A stretch of DNA of 64,000 nucleotides from Sulfuricella sp. (GTDB lineage: Bacteria; Pseudomonadota; Gammaproteobacteria; Burkholderiales; Sulfuricellaceae): the NCBI GenBank assembly GCA_023266195.1, contig JAHFRP010000008.1:1-64000 (forward strand), read 5' to 3'. Position 1 is the stretch's first letter, and the number at the start of each line of letters is the position of its first letter. Shown here piece by piece: positions 9,362-19,009 of the stretch. The translations under genes were made by a program, and so were the position numbers. The notes under the pieces were generated by a model that worked only from the letters and a program-made list of their open reading frames with translations, had not been told where the DNA came from and did not search any database.

Positions 9362-10159
9362 ATGAGCGGATTCAACCTATATAAATATTCTTCCCCGGCC
9401 ACCTTCTACGTCCTGGCCGGCCGGCTGATCCCCTGGTTCTACGCCGCCGCCGCGCTGCTCGGCGCGGCGGGGCTGTATGTCTCGTTTTTCCTGGCACCCA
9501 CCGATTTTCAGCAGGGCGAGGCTTACCGCATCATTTTCATCCACGTGCCGGCAGCCTGGATGTCGATGTTCATCTACCTCGCGATGGCGGGCTGGGCGGC
9601 GTTGGGACTGGCCTTCAATACCCGATTGTCGTTCATGATGGCGAGCGCGCTGGCGCCGACCGGCGCCATGCTGACTTTCGTTTCGCTGTGGACCGGCGCG
9701 CTGTGGGGTAAGCCGACCTGGGGCGCGTGGTGGGTGTGGGATGCGCGCCTGACTTCCGAGCTGATCCTGTTTTTCCTGTATCTCGGCTTCATGGCGCTGC
9801 AGGCGGCGATCGACGATCCGCGCCGCGCCGATCGCGCCGGGGCGCTGATCGCGCTGGTGGGCGTGGTCAACGTGCCGATCATCTATTTCTCGGTCAAATG
9901 GTGGAACACCCTGCACCAGGGCGCCTCGGTGAGCCTGAACACGGCGCCGAGCATGGCCGCCGTCATGCTGGCGGGGATGCTGGTGATGGCGCTGGCGGTG
10001 TGGATGTACGCCATCGCGGCGGCGCTCTCGCGGGTGCGCTGCATCATCCTGGAGCGCGAACGCAACAGCCAGTGGGTGGCTCAAATGCTGGGGGCGGAAC
10101 CCCATCCCCATCCTAACCTTCCCCTTGAAGGGGAAGGGACAAACGTGGAAGGCATTTGA
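9362..10159 (+). CDS. ccmC: heme exporter protein CcmC
   Basis: This six-helix membrane protein of the heme-handling family attaches heme to CcmE. The tryptophan-rich periplasmic signature WGAWWVWDARLTSE is present, with flanking conserved His residues (FIHVPAAW, WWNTLHQGAS). I use the ATG at 9362; a GTG three codons upstream is also possible. The last ~18 residues (HPHPNLPLEGEG and on to the stop) are encoded by a dispersed GGGGAAGG-type palindrome and have no counterpart in the family, so the original C-terminus was probably near VAQMLG. Confidence 0.93.
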   Translation: MSGFNLYKYSSPATFYVLAGRLIPWFYAAAALLGAAGLYVSFFLAPTDFQQGEAYRIIFIHVPAAWMSMFIYLAMAGWAALGLAFNTRLSFMMASALAPTGAMLTFVSLWTGALWGKPTWGAWWVWDARLTSELILFFLYLGFMALQAAIDDPRRADRAGALIALVGVVNVPIIYFSVKWWNTLHQGASVSLNTAPSMAAVMLAGMLVMALAVWMYAIAAALSRVRCIILERERNSQWVAQMLGAEPHPHPNLPLEGEGTNVEGI

Positions 10160-10160
10160 T

Positions 10161-10364
10161 ATGGTTGGCATGAACTGGCACAGTTTGTCGGAATTTATTC
10201 ACATGGGCGGCTACGCCCTGTACGTGTGGGGCTCGTTCGGCGTGACCGCGCTCCTGATCGCCGGCGAAATCCTGCTGCTGGGCGCGCGTCGCAAAAAGGC
10301 GCTGACCTTGGTGCGGCGGACGATCAAATTTGGCAAGGCAGAGAACGATGAAGACGCGGCATAA
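10161..10364 (+). CDS. ccmD: heme exporter protein CcmD
   Basis: This 67-residue single-helix protein has a small N-terminal periplasmic part, [19 protein letters not shown] as membrane entry, and a basic [10 protein letters not shown] after the helix. This is the usual CcmD pattern. It stabilises the CcmABC-CcmE complex. It starts one base after the ccmC stop and overlaps ccmE by 17 bp. Confidence 0.85.
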   Translation: MVGMNWHSLSEFIHMGGYALYVWGSFGVTALLIAGEILLLGARRKKALTLVRRTIKFGKAENDEDAA

Positions 10365-10806
10365 AAAATTGCTGCTGGTGGCGGTGGCGGTGCTCGGACT
10401 CTCTGCGGTGGCGGCGCTGGTGCTCAACGCCTTCCGCAGCAACCTGGTGTTTTTCTTCACCCCGACCCAGGTGGCGAAGGGCGAGGCGCCGCGCGAGCGC
10501 GCCTTCCGCGTCGGCGGGCTGGTCGAAAAAGGCAGCCTGTCGCGCGAGGCCGACGGCGTCACCGCCCATTTTCGCGTCACCGATACGGCCAATACCATCG
10601 CCGTGACCTACAAGGGCATCCTGCCGGACCTGTTCAAGGAAGGCAAAGGCGTGGTGGCGGAAGGCCGCCTCGACGGCGGCGTGTTCGCGGCGGAGCAGGT
10701 GCTGGCCAAGCACGACGAGAACTACATGCCGCCGGAAGCCGCCAGTGCGCTGGACCAGGCGCAGAAGGCGCAGAAAACGCTGGTTGCTCCTCAAGGAAAA
10801 CGATGA
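10348..10806 (+). CDS. ccmE: cytochrome c-type biogenesis heme chaperone CcmE
   Basis: This 152-residue protein has an N-terminal membrane anchor (residues 8-28) and a periplasmic OB-fold. The heme-binding His is in [10 protein letters not shown] (His122, with Tyr126 following), the canonical HxxxY site. GGLVEKGSL and [14 protein letters not shown] are family motifs. It carries heme covalently from CcmABCD to CcmF. Its ATG overlaps the end of ccmD, and its stop overlaps the ccmF start (ATGA). Confidence 0.95.
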   Translation: MKTRHKKLLLVAVAVLGLSAVAALVLNAFRSNLVFFFTPTQVAKGEAPRERAFRVGGLVEKGSLSREADGVTAHFRVTDTANTIAVTYKGILPDLFKEGKGVVAEGRLDGGVFAAEQVLAKHDENYMPPEAASALDQAQKAQKTLVAPQGKR

Positions 10807-12728
10807 TTCCCGAACTCGGCCATTTCGCCCTTATCCTGGCGCTGTTGATGGCGCTGACCCAGAGCATTTTTCCGCTGGTCGGCGCCGCGCGCGGCATCCC
10901 GGCCTGGATCGCGCTCGCGCGGCCGGCGGCGCGTGCCCAGTTCCTGTTCCTCGCTGTCGCTTTCGGCTGCCTGGCGTGGTCGTTCCTGGCCAGCGACTTT
11001 TCGGTCCTCAACGTCGCCCAGCATTCCTCCTCGCGCCTGCCCGCCGTTTACCGCTTCACCGCGACCTGGGGCTCGCACGAGGGTTCGCTGTTGCTGTGGG
11101 CGACCATCCTCGGCTTGTGGACCGTGGCGGTGAGCCTGTTCAGCCGCCATCTGCCCGACGCCATGGTGGCGCGGGTGATCGGCGTGATGGGGCTGGTCAG
11201 CTGCGGCTTCCTGCTGTTCATGCTGACCACCTCCAATCCCTTCATTCGCCTCCTGCCCGCCGCGACGGAGGGCTCCGACCTCAACCCGCTGCTGCAGGAT
11301 CCGGGCATGGTGGCGCATCCGCCCATGCTGTACATGGGCTATGTCGGTTTTTCCGTAGCCTTCGCCTTCGCCATCGCCGCGCTGCTGTCGGGCAAGCTCG
11401 ACGCCGCCTGGGCGCGCTGGTCGCGGCCCTGGACCACGGCGGCGTGGGTGTTCCTGACGCTGGGCATCATGATGGGCAGCTGGTGGGCCTATTACGAGCT
11501 GGGCTGGGGCGGCTGGTGGTTCTGGGACCCGACCGAGAACGCCTCGCTGATGCCGTGGCTGGTGGGCACCGGGCTGATCCACTCGCTGGCGGTGACCGAG
11601 AAGCGCGGCAGCTTCAAGGCGTGGACCGTGTTTCTCGCCATCGCCGCGTTTTCGCTGTCGTTGCTCGGCACGTTCCTGGTGCGCTCCGGCGTGCTCTCGT
11701 CGGTGCACGCCTTCGCCACCGACCCGGCGCGCGGGCTGTTCATCCTCGCCTTCCTCGCCGTGGTGATCGGCGGCTCGCTCCTGCTGTTCGCCGTGCGCGC
11801 CGCGCAGGTCGGCCTGGGTGGGCGCTTCGCGCTGGTGTCGCGCGAATCCTTCCTGATGGCCAACAACATCCTGCTGTTGACGGCGACCGGATCGGTGCTG
11901 CTCGGGACGCTTTATCCGCTGTTCGTCGATGCGCTCGGCCTGGGCAAAATTTCGGTCGGGCCGCCCTATTTCAACAGCGTGTTCGTGCCGCTGGTGCTGC
12001 CCCTGCTGTTCCTGACCGGCGTCGGCCCGTTGGCGCGGTGGAAACAGGCGGATATGCCGGAATTGGCTTCCCGCCTGAAATGGGGCTTCGGCGCCAGCGT
12101 CGTCGTGGCTTTGCTCCTGCCGTTGACGCTGGGCGCATGGAAGCCGATGGTTGCGCTCGGCATCCTGCTTGCGCTGTGGATCGCGGCGGCCGTCGCCGTC
12201 AACCTGCGCGGCAGGCTGCGCGCCGCTTCCGGCTGGTCGGCCAACTTTTACGGCATGAACCTCGCCCATCTGGGCGTGGCGGTCACGGTGATCGGCATCA
12301 CCATGGTGTCGTCCTACGAAACCGAGCGCAACCTGCGCATGGGCGAGGGCGACACCGCCACCTTGCAGGGCTATACCTTCCGCTTCGGCGGTGTGAAAGA
12401 GCTGGACGGGCCGAATTACAGGGCGTCGCGCGGCAAGCTGGAGGTCAGCCGCGACGGCCGGACGGTCGCGACCCTGTACCCGGAAAAACGTGCGTACATT
12501 TCATCCGGCATGCCGATGACCGAATCGGCGATCGATTACGGCTTCACCCGCGACCTCTACGCCGCGCTGGGCGAGCCGCTGGACGGCGGCGCCTGGAGCG
12601 TGCGGCTGTTCCACAAGCCGTTCGTGGTGTGGATCTGGATCGGCGCGGTGCTGATGGCGCTCGGGGGATTGCTGGCGATCACCGACCGGCGCTACCGTAC
12701 ATCTCGCAAGAAAGCAGAAAAATCATGA
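10803..12728 (+). CDS. ccmF: cytochrome c heme lyase subunit CcmF
   Basis: This 641-residue polytopic membrane protein is the core of the CcmF-CcmH heme lyase. The WWD signature is [18 protein letters not shown], preceded by the tract [15 protein letters not shown] with conserved His. A large periplasmic part lies near the C-terminus (about 515-600) before a last helix. It reads directly from ccmE and into ccmG through 4-bp ATGA overlaps, indicating translational coupling. Confidence 0.96.
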   Translation: MIPELGHFALILALLMALTQSIFPLVGAARGIPAWIALARPAARAQFLFLAVAFGCLAWSFLASDFSVLNVAQHSSSRLPAVYRFTATWGSHEGSLLLWATILGLWTVAVSLFSRHLPDAMVARVIGVMGLVSCGFLLFMLTTSNPFIRLLPAATEGSDLNPLLQDPGMVAHPPMLYMGYVGFSVAFAFAIAALLSGKLDAAWARWSRPWTTAAWVFLTLGIMMGSWWAYYELGWGGWWFWDPTENASLMPWLVGTGLIHSLAVTEKRGSFKAWTVFLAIAAFSLSLLGTFLVRSGVLSSVHAFATDPARGLFILAFLAVVIGGSLLLFAVRAAQVGLGGRFALVSRESFLMANNILLLTATGSVLLGTLYPLFVDALGLGKISVGPPYFNSVFVPLVLPLLFLTGVGPLARWKQADMPELASRLKWGFGASVVVALLLPLTLGAWKPMVALGILLALWIAAAVAVNLRGRLRAASGWSANFYGMNLAHLGVAVTVIGITMVSSYETERNLRMGEGDTATLQGYTFRFGGVKELDGPNYRASRGKLEVSRDGRTVATLYPEKRAYISSGMPMTESAIDYGFTRDLYAALGEPLDGGAWSVRLFHKPFVVWIWIGAVLMALGGLLAITDRRYRTSRKKAEKS

Positions 12729-13249
12729 AACGCTTCCTCATTCCCCTCGCCGTTTTCATCATCCTGGTGGGCTTCCTCGCGGTCGGCCTCAAGCTCGATC
12801 CGCACGAGGTGCCGTCGCCGCTGATCGGCAAGCCGGCACCCGCTTTCAGCCTTCCCGTGCTGGCCGATCCGGCCGGCCGGTTCGGCCCGACCCAGATGCG
12901 CGGCAAGGTGTGGCTGCTCAACGTGTGGGCGTCGTGGTGCGCATCCTGCCGGGAGGAGCATGAAACGCTGCTGGACCTGGCGCAGCGGGCCATCGTGCCG
13001 GTTTACGGCATGGACTACAAGGATCGGCCGGCGGACGCGGAAGCCTGGCTGAACCGGCTGGGCAATCCCTACGCGGCGACCGTGGTCGATCGCGACGGGC
13101 GGGTGGGGATCGATTTCGGCGTGTACGGCGTGCCTGAAACCTATGTGATCGACAAAGCCGGCGTGATCCGCTACAAACTGACCGGCCCGCTCACCCGTGA
13201 AAACCTGGAGGACAAGATCCTGCCGCTGGTGAGGGAGCTGAAAAAATGA
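12725..13249 (+). CDS. ccmG: thiol:disulfide interchange protein CcmG/DsbE
   Basis: This 174-residue membrane-anchored thioredoxin-like protein keeps the apocytochrome CXXCH cysteines reduced. The N-terminal helix FLIPLAVFIILVGFLAVGL is followed by the thioredoxin fold with the redox motif WASWCASC and the cis-Pro segment YGVPETYVIDKAG. The CASC dipeptide is a small variation on the more frequent CxPTC/CPTC. It overlaps both neighbours by 4 bp. Confidence 0.93.
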   Translation: MKRFLIPLAVFIILVGFLAVGLKLDPHEVPSPLIGKPAPAFSLPVLADPAGRFGPTQMRGKVWLLNVWASWCASCREEHETLLDLAQRAIVPVYGMDYKDRPADAEAWLNRLGNPYAATVVDRDGRVGIDFGVYGVPETYVIDKAGVIRYKLTGPLTRENLEDKILPLVRELKK

Positions 13250-13710
13250 GGCGGTGCCTTTTGACCCTTGTGCTATGGCTCCCGCTCGCCGCCATGGCGG
13301 GCGAGGCGAAGCCGCTGGCCCAGGATCCGGTGCTGGAGCAGCGCATGATCCGGCTGTCCGAGGATCTGCGCTGCCTGGTCTGCCAGAACGAATCGCTGGC
13401 GGGCTCCCATGCCGATCTGGCGGAGGACCTGCGCCAGGAAATCCGCGAGCAGCTGCGCGCCGGCAAGAGCGACGAGCAGGTGATCGCCTATCTCACCCAG
13501 CGTTACGGCGATTTCGTGCTGTACAAGCCGCCGCTCAAGCCGCTCACCTGGCTGTTGTGGTTTGGCCCGTTCGCGCTGCTGGCCGGCGCGGCGGGCGGCT
13601 TCTACGTCTACTTCAAGCGGCGCGGCGAGCGCCTGGCCGGCGAGTCCCTGTCCGACGAAGAGAAGCGGCGCGTGGCGGCGCTTCTCGATGACGGGGGAAG
13701 CGTGTCATGA
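13246..13710 (+). CDS. ccmH: cytochrome c-type biogenesis protein CcmH (N-terminal domain type)
   Basis: This 154-residue protein has a signal sequence, the periplasmic LRCLVCQNESLAGSHADLA motif (redox-active LRCxxC) and a C-terminal membrane helix (LLWFGPFALLAGAAGGFYVY). It reduces apocytochrome c as part of the heme lyase. The TPR portion found fused in some bacteria is a separate gene here (ccmI), coupled by an ATGA overlap. Confidence 0.94.
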   Translation: MRRCLLTLVLWLPLAAMAGEAKPLAQDPVLEQRMIRLSEDLRCLVCQNESLAGSHADLAEDLRQEIREQLRAGKSDEQVIAYLTQRYGDFVLYKPPLKPLTWLLWFGPFALLAGAAGGFYVYFKRRGERLAGESLSDEEKRRVAALLDDGGSVS

Positions 13711-14612
13711 CCGATTCCTGGACCATTTCGCTGTTCGCGGCAAGCTTTCTGGCGCTGATCGGCGCGGCGCTGGCCTTCGTCCTGCCGCCGCTGCTGCGGC
13801 GCAGTCCGCAGCTTGGCCGGGTTGACGGCAAGGAGGCCAACATCGCCATCTATCGCGACCAGCTGGCCGAGCTGCTGGCCGACCTCGACAGCGGCGAACT
13901 GGCCGCGCCGCAATACGAGGAAGCCCGGCGCGAAATCGAGAAACGCCTGAGCGACGACGTGCCGCGGGAATCCGCCGCCGAGCCGGGCGGCCCGGCCGGG
14001 CGCTGGGCGGGATATGCGCTGGCGCTGGCGATACCGGTGCTGGCCGTGGCGATGTATATGGCGCTGGGCAACCCCGGCGCGCTGCTGATGCCTCCGCCCG
14101 GCGCCGAGTCGGACGCGCCGCACGATGTGGCGCCGCTGCTGGCCTCCCTCGAAGCCAAGCTGAAAAAGCATTCGGACAATGCCGAGGGCTGGGCCATGCT
14201 GGGGCGCTCCTACGCCGCGCTCGGCCGTTTCGGCGAGGCGGCGCCGGCGCTGGCCAAAGCCGCCGCGCTGGCGCCGGACGATCCCCGTATCCTGGCGGAT
14301 TACGCCGAAGCGCTCGCCATGGGGCAAGGCGGAAGCATGCAAGGCAAGCCGCTGGAGCTGATCGGCAAGGCGCTGAAGCTGGACGAAAAAGACGAGAAGG
14401 CGCTGAGCCTGGCCGGCGCCGCCGCTTACCAGGCCGGGAATTTTGCCCAGGCGGCGGCGTATTGGCGCCGCCTGCTGAAAATCATGCCCAAGGATTCCGA
14501 CGACTACAGGCAAATTGCCGAGGCGGCCGAAAAAGCCGAAAAATCGGCAAGCCGTTCCGGTCTGGATAACTTGTCCGGGCAGAGGGGCAAAAGCGGTGCT
14601 TCCGGAAAATGA
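13707..14612 (+). CDS. ccmI: cytochrome c biogenesis protein CcmI (TPR apocytochrome chaperone)
   Basis: This 301-residue protein has two N-terminal helices around a short loop (first ~115 residues, with the motif YRDQLAELLADLDSGEL typical of CcmI). A periplasmic TPR region follows (AEGWAMLGRSYAALGRFGEA, then AEALAMGQGG, then AAYQAGNFAQAAAYWRRLL). It presents apocytochrome c to the lyase. It is the last gene of the ccm run and faces the convergent tRNA-Leu gene. Confidence 0.9.
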   Translation: MTDSWTISLFAASFLALIGAALAFVLPPLLRRSPQLGRVDGKEANIAIYRDQLAELLADLDSGELAAPQYEEARREIEKRLSDDVPRESAAEPGGPAGRWAGYALALAIPVLAVAMYMALGNPGALLMPPPGAESDAPHDVAPLLASLEAKLKKHSDNAEGWAMLGRSYAALGRFGEAAPALAKAAALAPDDPRILADYAEALAMGQGGSMQGKPLELIGKALKLDEKDEKALSLAGAAAYQAGNFAQAAAYWRRLLKIMPKDSDDYRQIAEAAEKAEKSASRSGLDNLSGQRGKSGASGK

Positions 14613-14637
14613 GCTTCCATCCGCGAGAGGTAATCTG

Positions 14638-14724
14638 TGGTGCCGGGAGCCGGAATCGAACCGGCACGCTATTGCTAGCGCGGGATTTTGAGTCCCGTGC
14701 GTCTACCAGTTCCGCCATCCCGGC
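14638..14724 (-). tRNA. tRNA-Leu (anticodon CAA)
   Basis: On the minus strand the sequence folds as a class II tRNA with acceptor GCCGGGA/TCCCGGC, anticodon stem CGGGA/TCCCG enclosing loop CTCAAAA (anticodon CAA, reads UUG), a long variable arm, and T-arm GGTTCGATTCC. The CCA end is encoded (TGG at 14638-14640). Confidence 0.95.
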
Positions 14725-14741
14725 TGGTCTGGAAGACGCGA

Positions 14742-14770
14742 ATTATCATCTAAAAAAAAATTATCGGCAA
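14742..14770 (-). promoter_or_regulatory. promoter of tRNA-Leu
   Basis: On the minus strand, TTGCCG (14770-14765) and GATAAT (14747-14742) are separated by exactly 17 bp, and the -10 ends 17 bp before the first base of the tRNA. The same 56-bp gap must also hold the start signals of divergent queA, which has no clear Shine-Dalgarno sequence. Confidence 0.55.
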
Positions 14771-14780
14771 GTTTATTCAC

Positions 14781-15806
14781 ATGAAAACCAGCGATTTTGA
14801 TTTCGACCTCCCTCCCGACCTGATCGCGCAAATCCCCGCCCAGGAACGCCGCCAGAGCCGCCTGCTCCGCCTGGACGGTGCCGGCGGCGTGCTGGAAGAC
14901 CGGCAATTCGCCGAGCTGCCGCAATTTCTCTATGCCAATGATGTGCTGGTGTTCAACGATACTCGCGTGATCAAGGCGCGGCTGTTCGGGGTGAAGGACA
15001 GCGGCGGCAGGCTGGAGGTTCTGGTGGAGCGGGTGCTGGACGCGCATTGCGCGCTCGCTCACATCCGCGCCAGCCACGCGCCCAAGCCGGGCTCGGGCCT
15101 GCTCCTGGCTGGCCATGTGGCGGCGACGGTGGAGGAGCGGCAGGGCGAGCTTTATCGCCTGCGCTTTGCCGGGGAAACGCCGCTGCTGGAGCTGCTGGAG
15201 CAGTACGGCAGCCTGCCGCTGCCGCCCTACATCGCGCATGCCCCGGAAGCCCTGGACGAGACCCGCTACCAGACGGTTTACGCGCGCGAGCCCGGCGCTG
15301 TCGCCGCGCCGACGGCGGGGCTGCATTTCGATCCGGCGATGCTGGCGGCGCTCGATGCGCAGGGCGTCCGCACCGCCTATGTCACGTTGCATGTCGGTGC
15401 CGGCACGTTCCAGCCGGTGCGGGTGGAGGAGATCGCCGACCACCACATGCACAGCGAGTGCTATACCGTGCCGCAGCGCACGGTGGACCTGATCCGCCAG
15501 GCCAGAGCGGCGGGCGGACGGGTGGTGGCGGTAGGCACGACCTCCCTGCGCGCGCTCGAATCCGCGGCGGCCGGCGGCGAGCTGGCGGCGGGCAGCGGCG
15601 ACACCAATATCTTCATTTTTCCCGGCTACCGCTTCCGGGTGGTCGAGCGCCTGCTCACCAACTTTCACCTGCCCAAGTCCACGCTGCTGATGCTGGTTTC
15701 GGCCTTCGGCGGCATGGACAACATCCGCCGCGCCTATCGCCACGCGGTGGAGGGGCGCTACCGGTTTTTCAGTTACGGCGACGCGATGCTGATCGAACGG
15801 CGGTAG
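14781..15806 (+). CDS. queA: S-adenosylmethionine:tRNA ribosyltransferase-isomerase QueA
   Basis: This 341-residue enzyme transfers the ribosyl moiety of S-adenosylmethionine to preQ1 in tRNA, giving epoxyqueuosine. The start [20 protein letters not shown] and the blocks [42 protein letters not shown] and [17 protein letters not shown] are characteristic. Length matches the family. It precedes tgt, the preceding step of the queuosine pathway, with the nfeD/band-7 pair between them. Confidence 0.96.
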   Translation: MKTSDFDFDLPPDLIAQIPAQERRQSRLLRLDGAGGVLEDRQFAELPQFLYANDVLVFNDTRVIKARLFGVKDSGGRLEVLVERVLDAHCALAHIRASHAPKPGSGLLLAGHVAATVEERQGELYRLRFAGETPLLELLEQYGSLPLPPYIAHAPEALDETRYQTVYAREPGAVAAPTAGLHFDPAMLAALDAQGVRTAYVTLHVGAGTFQPVRVEEIADHHMHSECYTVPQRTVDLIRQARAAGGRVVAVGTTSLRALESAAAGGELAAGSGDTNIFIFPGYRFRVVERLLTNFHLPKSTLLMLVSAFGGMDNIRRAYRHAVEGRYRFFSYGDAMLIERR

Positions 15807-15870
15807 CGCCGGTAAAATCGTAGTCGAAGCGTTATCTGTTAAGATTGGCCAACAAAAAAGGGAGATAAAA

Positions 15871-16287
15871 ATGGCGCCCTACGTTTACTGGTTTCTGCTT
15901 GCCCTGGGTTTGCTGGCGCTGGAGATGGCGACCGGGACATTTTACCTGCTGATGCTGTCGATCGCCCTGGCGCTGGGCGGTGTCGCGGCGGTGCTGGGTT
16001 TCGGCGTGCCGGCGCAGCTGATTTTGAGCGCGGTGGCCGGCGTGGTCGGCATCGCGATCCTGCGCCGTTCGAAGAGCGTCAGCCTTGCCCAACCAGATAG
16101 CCAAAGCCTGGACATCGGCCAGCCGGTGCAGGTCGTGGCCTGGCGGGAAAACGGATCGGCGCGGGTGAATTACCGCGGCGCGGAATGGGATGCCGAGCTG
16201 GAATCCGCCGATACGCCGCGCGAAGGACCGCTCTACATCAAGGCCATGCGCAGTTCCATGCTGATTCTGACCCATCTAAGCAAGTAA
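15871..16287 (+). CDS. NfeD-family membrane protein
   Basis: This 138-residue protein has three N-terminal hydrophobic segments (about 5-65, with LALEMATGTFYLLMLSIALA) followed by an OB-fold-like C-terminal domain (IGQPVQVVAWRENGSARVNY, then GAEWDAELE). NfeD proteins partner with stomatin/band-7 proteins in membrane microdomains. The next gene downstream is such a protein, so they probably work together. RBS AGGGAGA lies upstream. Confidence 0.85.
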   Translation: MAPYVYWFLLALGLLALEMATGTFYLLMLSIALALGGVAAVLGFGVPAQLILSAVAGVVGIAILRRSKSVSLAQPDSQSLDIGQPVQVVAWRENGSARVNYRGAEWDAELESADTPREGPLYIKAMRSSMLILTHLSK

Positions 16288-16360
16288 TCAGTGGTCAGTT
16301 ATCAGTCGAACCCAAAGCGCGACGAACTGGCTGTGACTGACCACTGACCACTCATAACTC
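16288..16360. repeat. inverted repeat between the NfeD and band-7 genes
   Basis: TCAGTGGTCAGTTATCAG on the left and ACTGACCACTGACCACT on the right form an imperfect stem of about 15 bp. This is a low-complexity GTCAGT palindrome of the dispersed type seen elsewhere in the window. Confidence 0.6.
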
Positions 16361-16373
16361 AAAAGGAGAAACC

Positions 16374-17279
16374 ATGGAAATCGGACTGTTTATCCTGCTG
16401 GCGGCGGTAGTCTTCATCGTCCAGGCACTCAAGGTCGTGCCGCAGCAGCATGCCTGGGTGGTGGAGCGCCTGGGGCGCTTCCATGGCGTGCTGCAGCCCG
16501 GCCTCAACGTCGTCGTGCCGTTCATCGATCGGGTCGCCTACAAGCACATCCTCAAAGAAGTGCCGCTCGATGTGCCGAGCCAGATATGCATTACCCGGGA
16601 CAATACGCAGTTGCAAGTGGACGGCATTCTCTATTTTCAGGTGACCGATCCGCAGCGGGCATCCTACGGCACCAGCGACTATGTCCTCGCCATCACCCAG
16701 CTGGCCCAGACCACCCTGCGCTCGGTGATCGGCAAGATGGAACTGGACAAGACCTTCGAGGAGCGCGACGACATCAATCGCGCCGTGGTTGCCGCGCTGG
16801 ACGATGCGGCTTCGAGCTGGGGCGTGAAAGTGCTGCGTTACGAGATCAAGGACTTGACCCCGCCCAAGGAAATTCTCCACGCCATGCAGGCCCAGATCAC
16901 CGCCGAGCGCGAAAAGCGGGCGGTCATCGCGACTTCAGAAGGCAAGCAGCAGGAACAAATCAATCTGGCTACCGGCGCCCGGCAGGCCGCCATCGCCAAA
17001 TCCGAGGGCGAGAAGCAGGCGGCCATCAACCGTGCCCAGGGCGAGGCCGAGGCGATCAAGGCAGTGGCCGACGCCAATGCCCAGGCGATCCGCAAGGTGG
17101 CCGAGGCGATCGAAGCGCCCGGCGGCATGAACGCGGTCAACCTCAAGGTTGCCGAGAAATACGTGGAAGCTTTCGCTGGCGTGGCCAAAGAAGGCAATAC
17201 GCTGATATTGCCGGGCAACTTGGCCGAGATGGGGTCGCTGGTCGCCGCGGCGATGAGTATCATGAAAACGCAGAAATAG
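16374..17279 (+). CDS. SPFH/band-7 (stomatin-like, QmcA-type) membrane protein
   Basis: This 301-residue protein has one N-terminal membrane helix (residues 4-20), then the SPFH domain (VVPQQHAWVVERLGRFHGVL, VPLDVPSQICITRDNTQLQV, VIGKMELDKTFEERDDIN). A long Ala/Glu/Gln/Lys-rich coiled coil (about 170-245) and a Gly-containing C-terminus follow. Such proteins scaffold membrane microdomains and regulate proteases such as FtsH. RBS AGGAGA precedes the ATG. It pairs with the upstream NfeD protein. Confidence 0.9.
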   Translation: MEIGLFILLAAVVFIVQALKVVPQQHAWVVERLGRFHGVLQPGLNVVVPFIDRVAYKHILKEVPLDVPSQICITRDNTQLQVDGILYFQVTDPQRASYGTSDYVLAITQLAQTTLRSVIGKMELDKTFEERDDINRAVVAALDDAASSWGVKVLRYEIKDLTPPKEILHAMQAQITAEREKRAVIATSEGKQQEQINLATGARQAAIAKSEGEKQAAINRAQGEAEAIKAVADANAQAIRKVAEAIEAPGGMNAVNLKVAEKYVEAFAGVAKEGNTLILPGNLAEMGSLVAAAMSIMKTQK

Positions 17280-17295
17280 ATTTACTAAACGACAT

Positions 17296-18553
<1,258 letters not shown>

Positions 18554-18587
18554 AATGCGCCGTTATTTTTCGTGATGGAGAACCGAT

Positions 18588-18914
18588 ATGCTGATTAGCC
18601 TCGCACACGCCGCCGACGGCGCGCCGGCCGACCCGATGAGCGGCCTGATGCAGTTCCTGCCCCTGATCGTGATTTTCGTGCTGTTCTACTTCATGATGAT
18701 CCGGCCGCAAATGAAGCGCGCCAAGGAACAGAAGAACATGATCGACTCGCTGCAGAAAGGCGACGAAGTCGTTACCGCCGGCGGCGAACTGGGCAAGGTG
18801 GTAAAAGTGAGCGAAGCCTATATCGGCCTGGAAGTCGCCGACGGCGTGGTGATCAACGTGCAGAAATCGGCCGTTACCACCCTGTTGCCGAAGGGCACGA
18901 TCAAAGGAATCTAG
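18588..18914 (+). CDS. yajC: Sec translocon accessory protein YajC
   Basis: This 108-residue protein has a single membrane helix (LMQFLPLIVIFVLFYFMMIR), the RPQMKRAKEQ cytosolic turn and GDEVVTAGGELGKV, all YajC hallmarks. It associates with SecDF and SecYEG. It lies 34 bp after tgt and is separated from secD by a repeat. Confidence 0.95.
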   Translation: MLISLAHAADGAPADPMSGLMQFLPLIVIFVLFYFMMIRPQMKRAKEQKNMIDSLQKGDEVVTAGGELGKVVKVSEAYIGLEVADGVVINVQKSAVTTLLPKGTIKGI

Positions 18915-18998
18915 TGAGTGGTGAGGAGTGGGGAGTGAAGAGTGAAGAGCCGCCCTCTCCACTCCCGACTCCTAACTCCTGGCTCCTCGCTCCTCACG
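18914..18998. repeat. inverted repeat of GAGGAGTG type between yajC and secD
   Basis: GAGTGGTGAGGAGTGGGGAG on the left is mirrored by the CTCCTAACTCCTGGCTCCTC tract on the right. A related element lies at 45437-45510 between nusB and thiL. Confidence 0.7.
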
Positions 18999-19009
18999 GA
19001 GTTTGTCGA

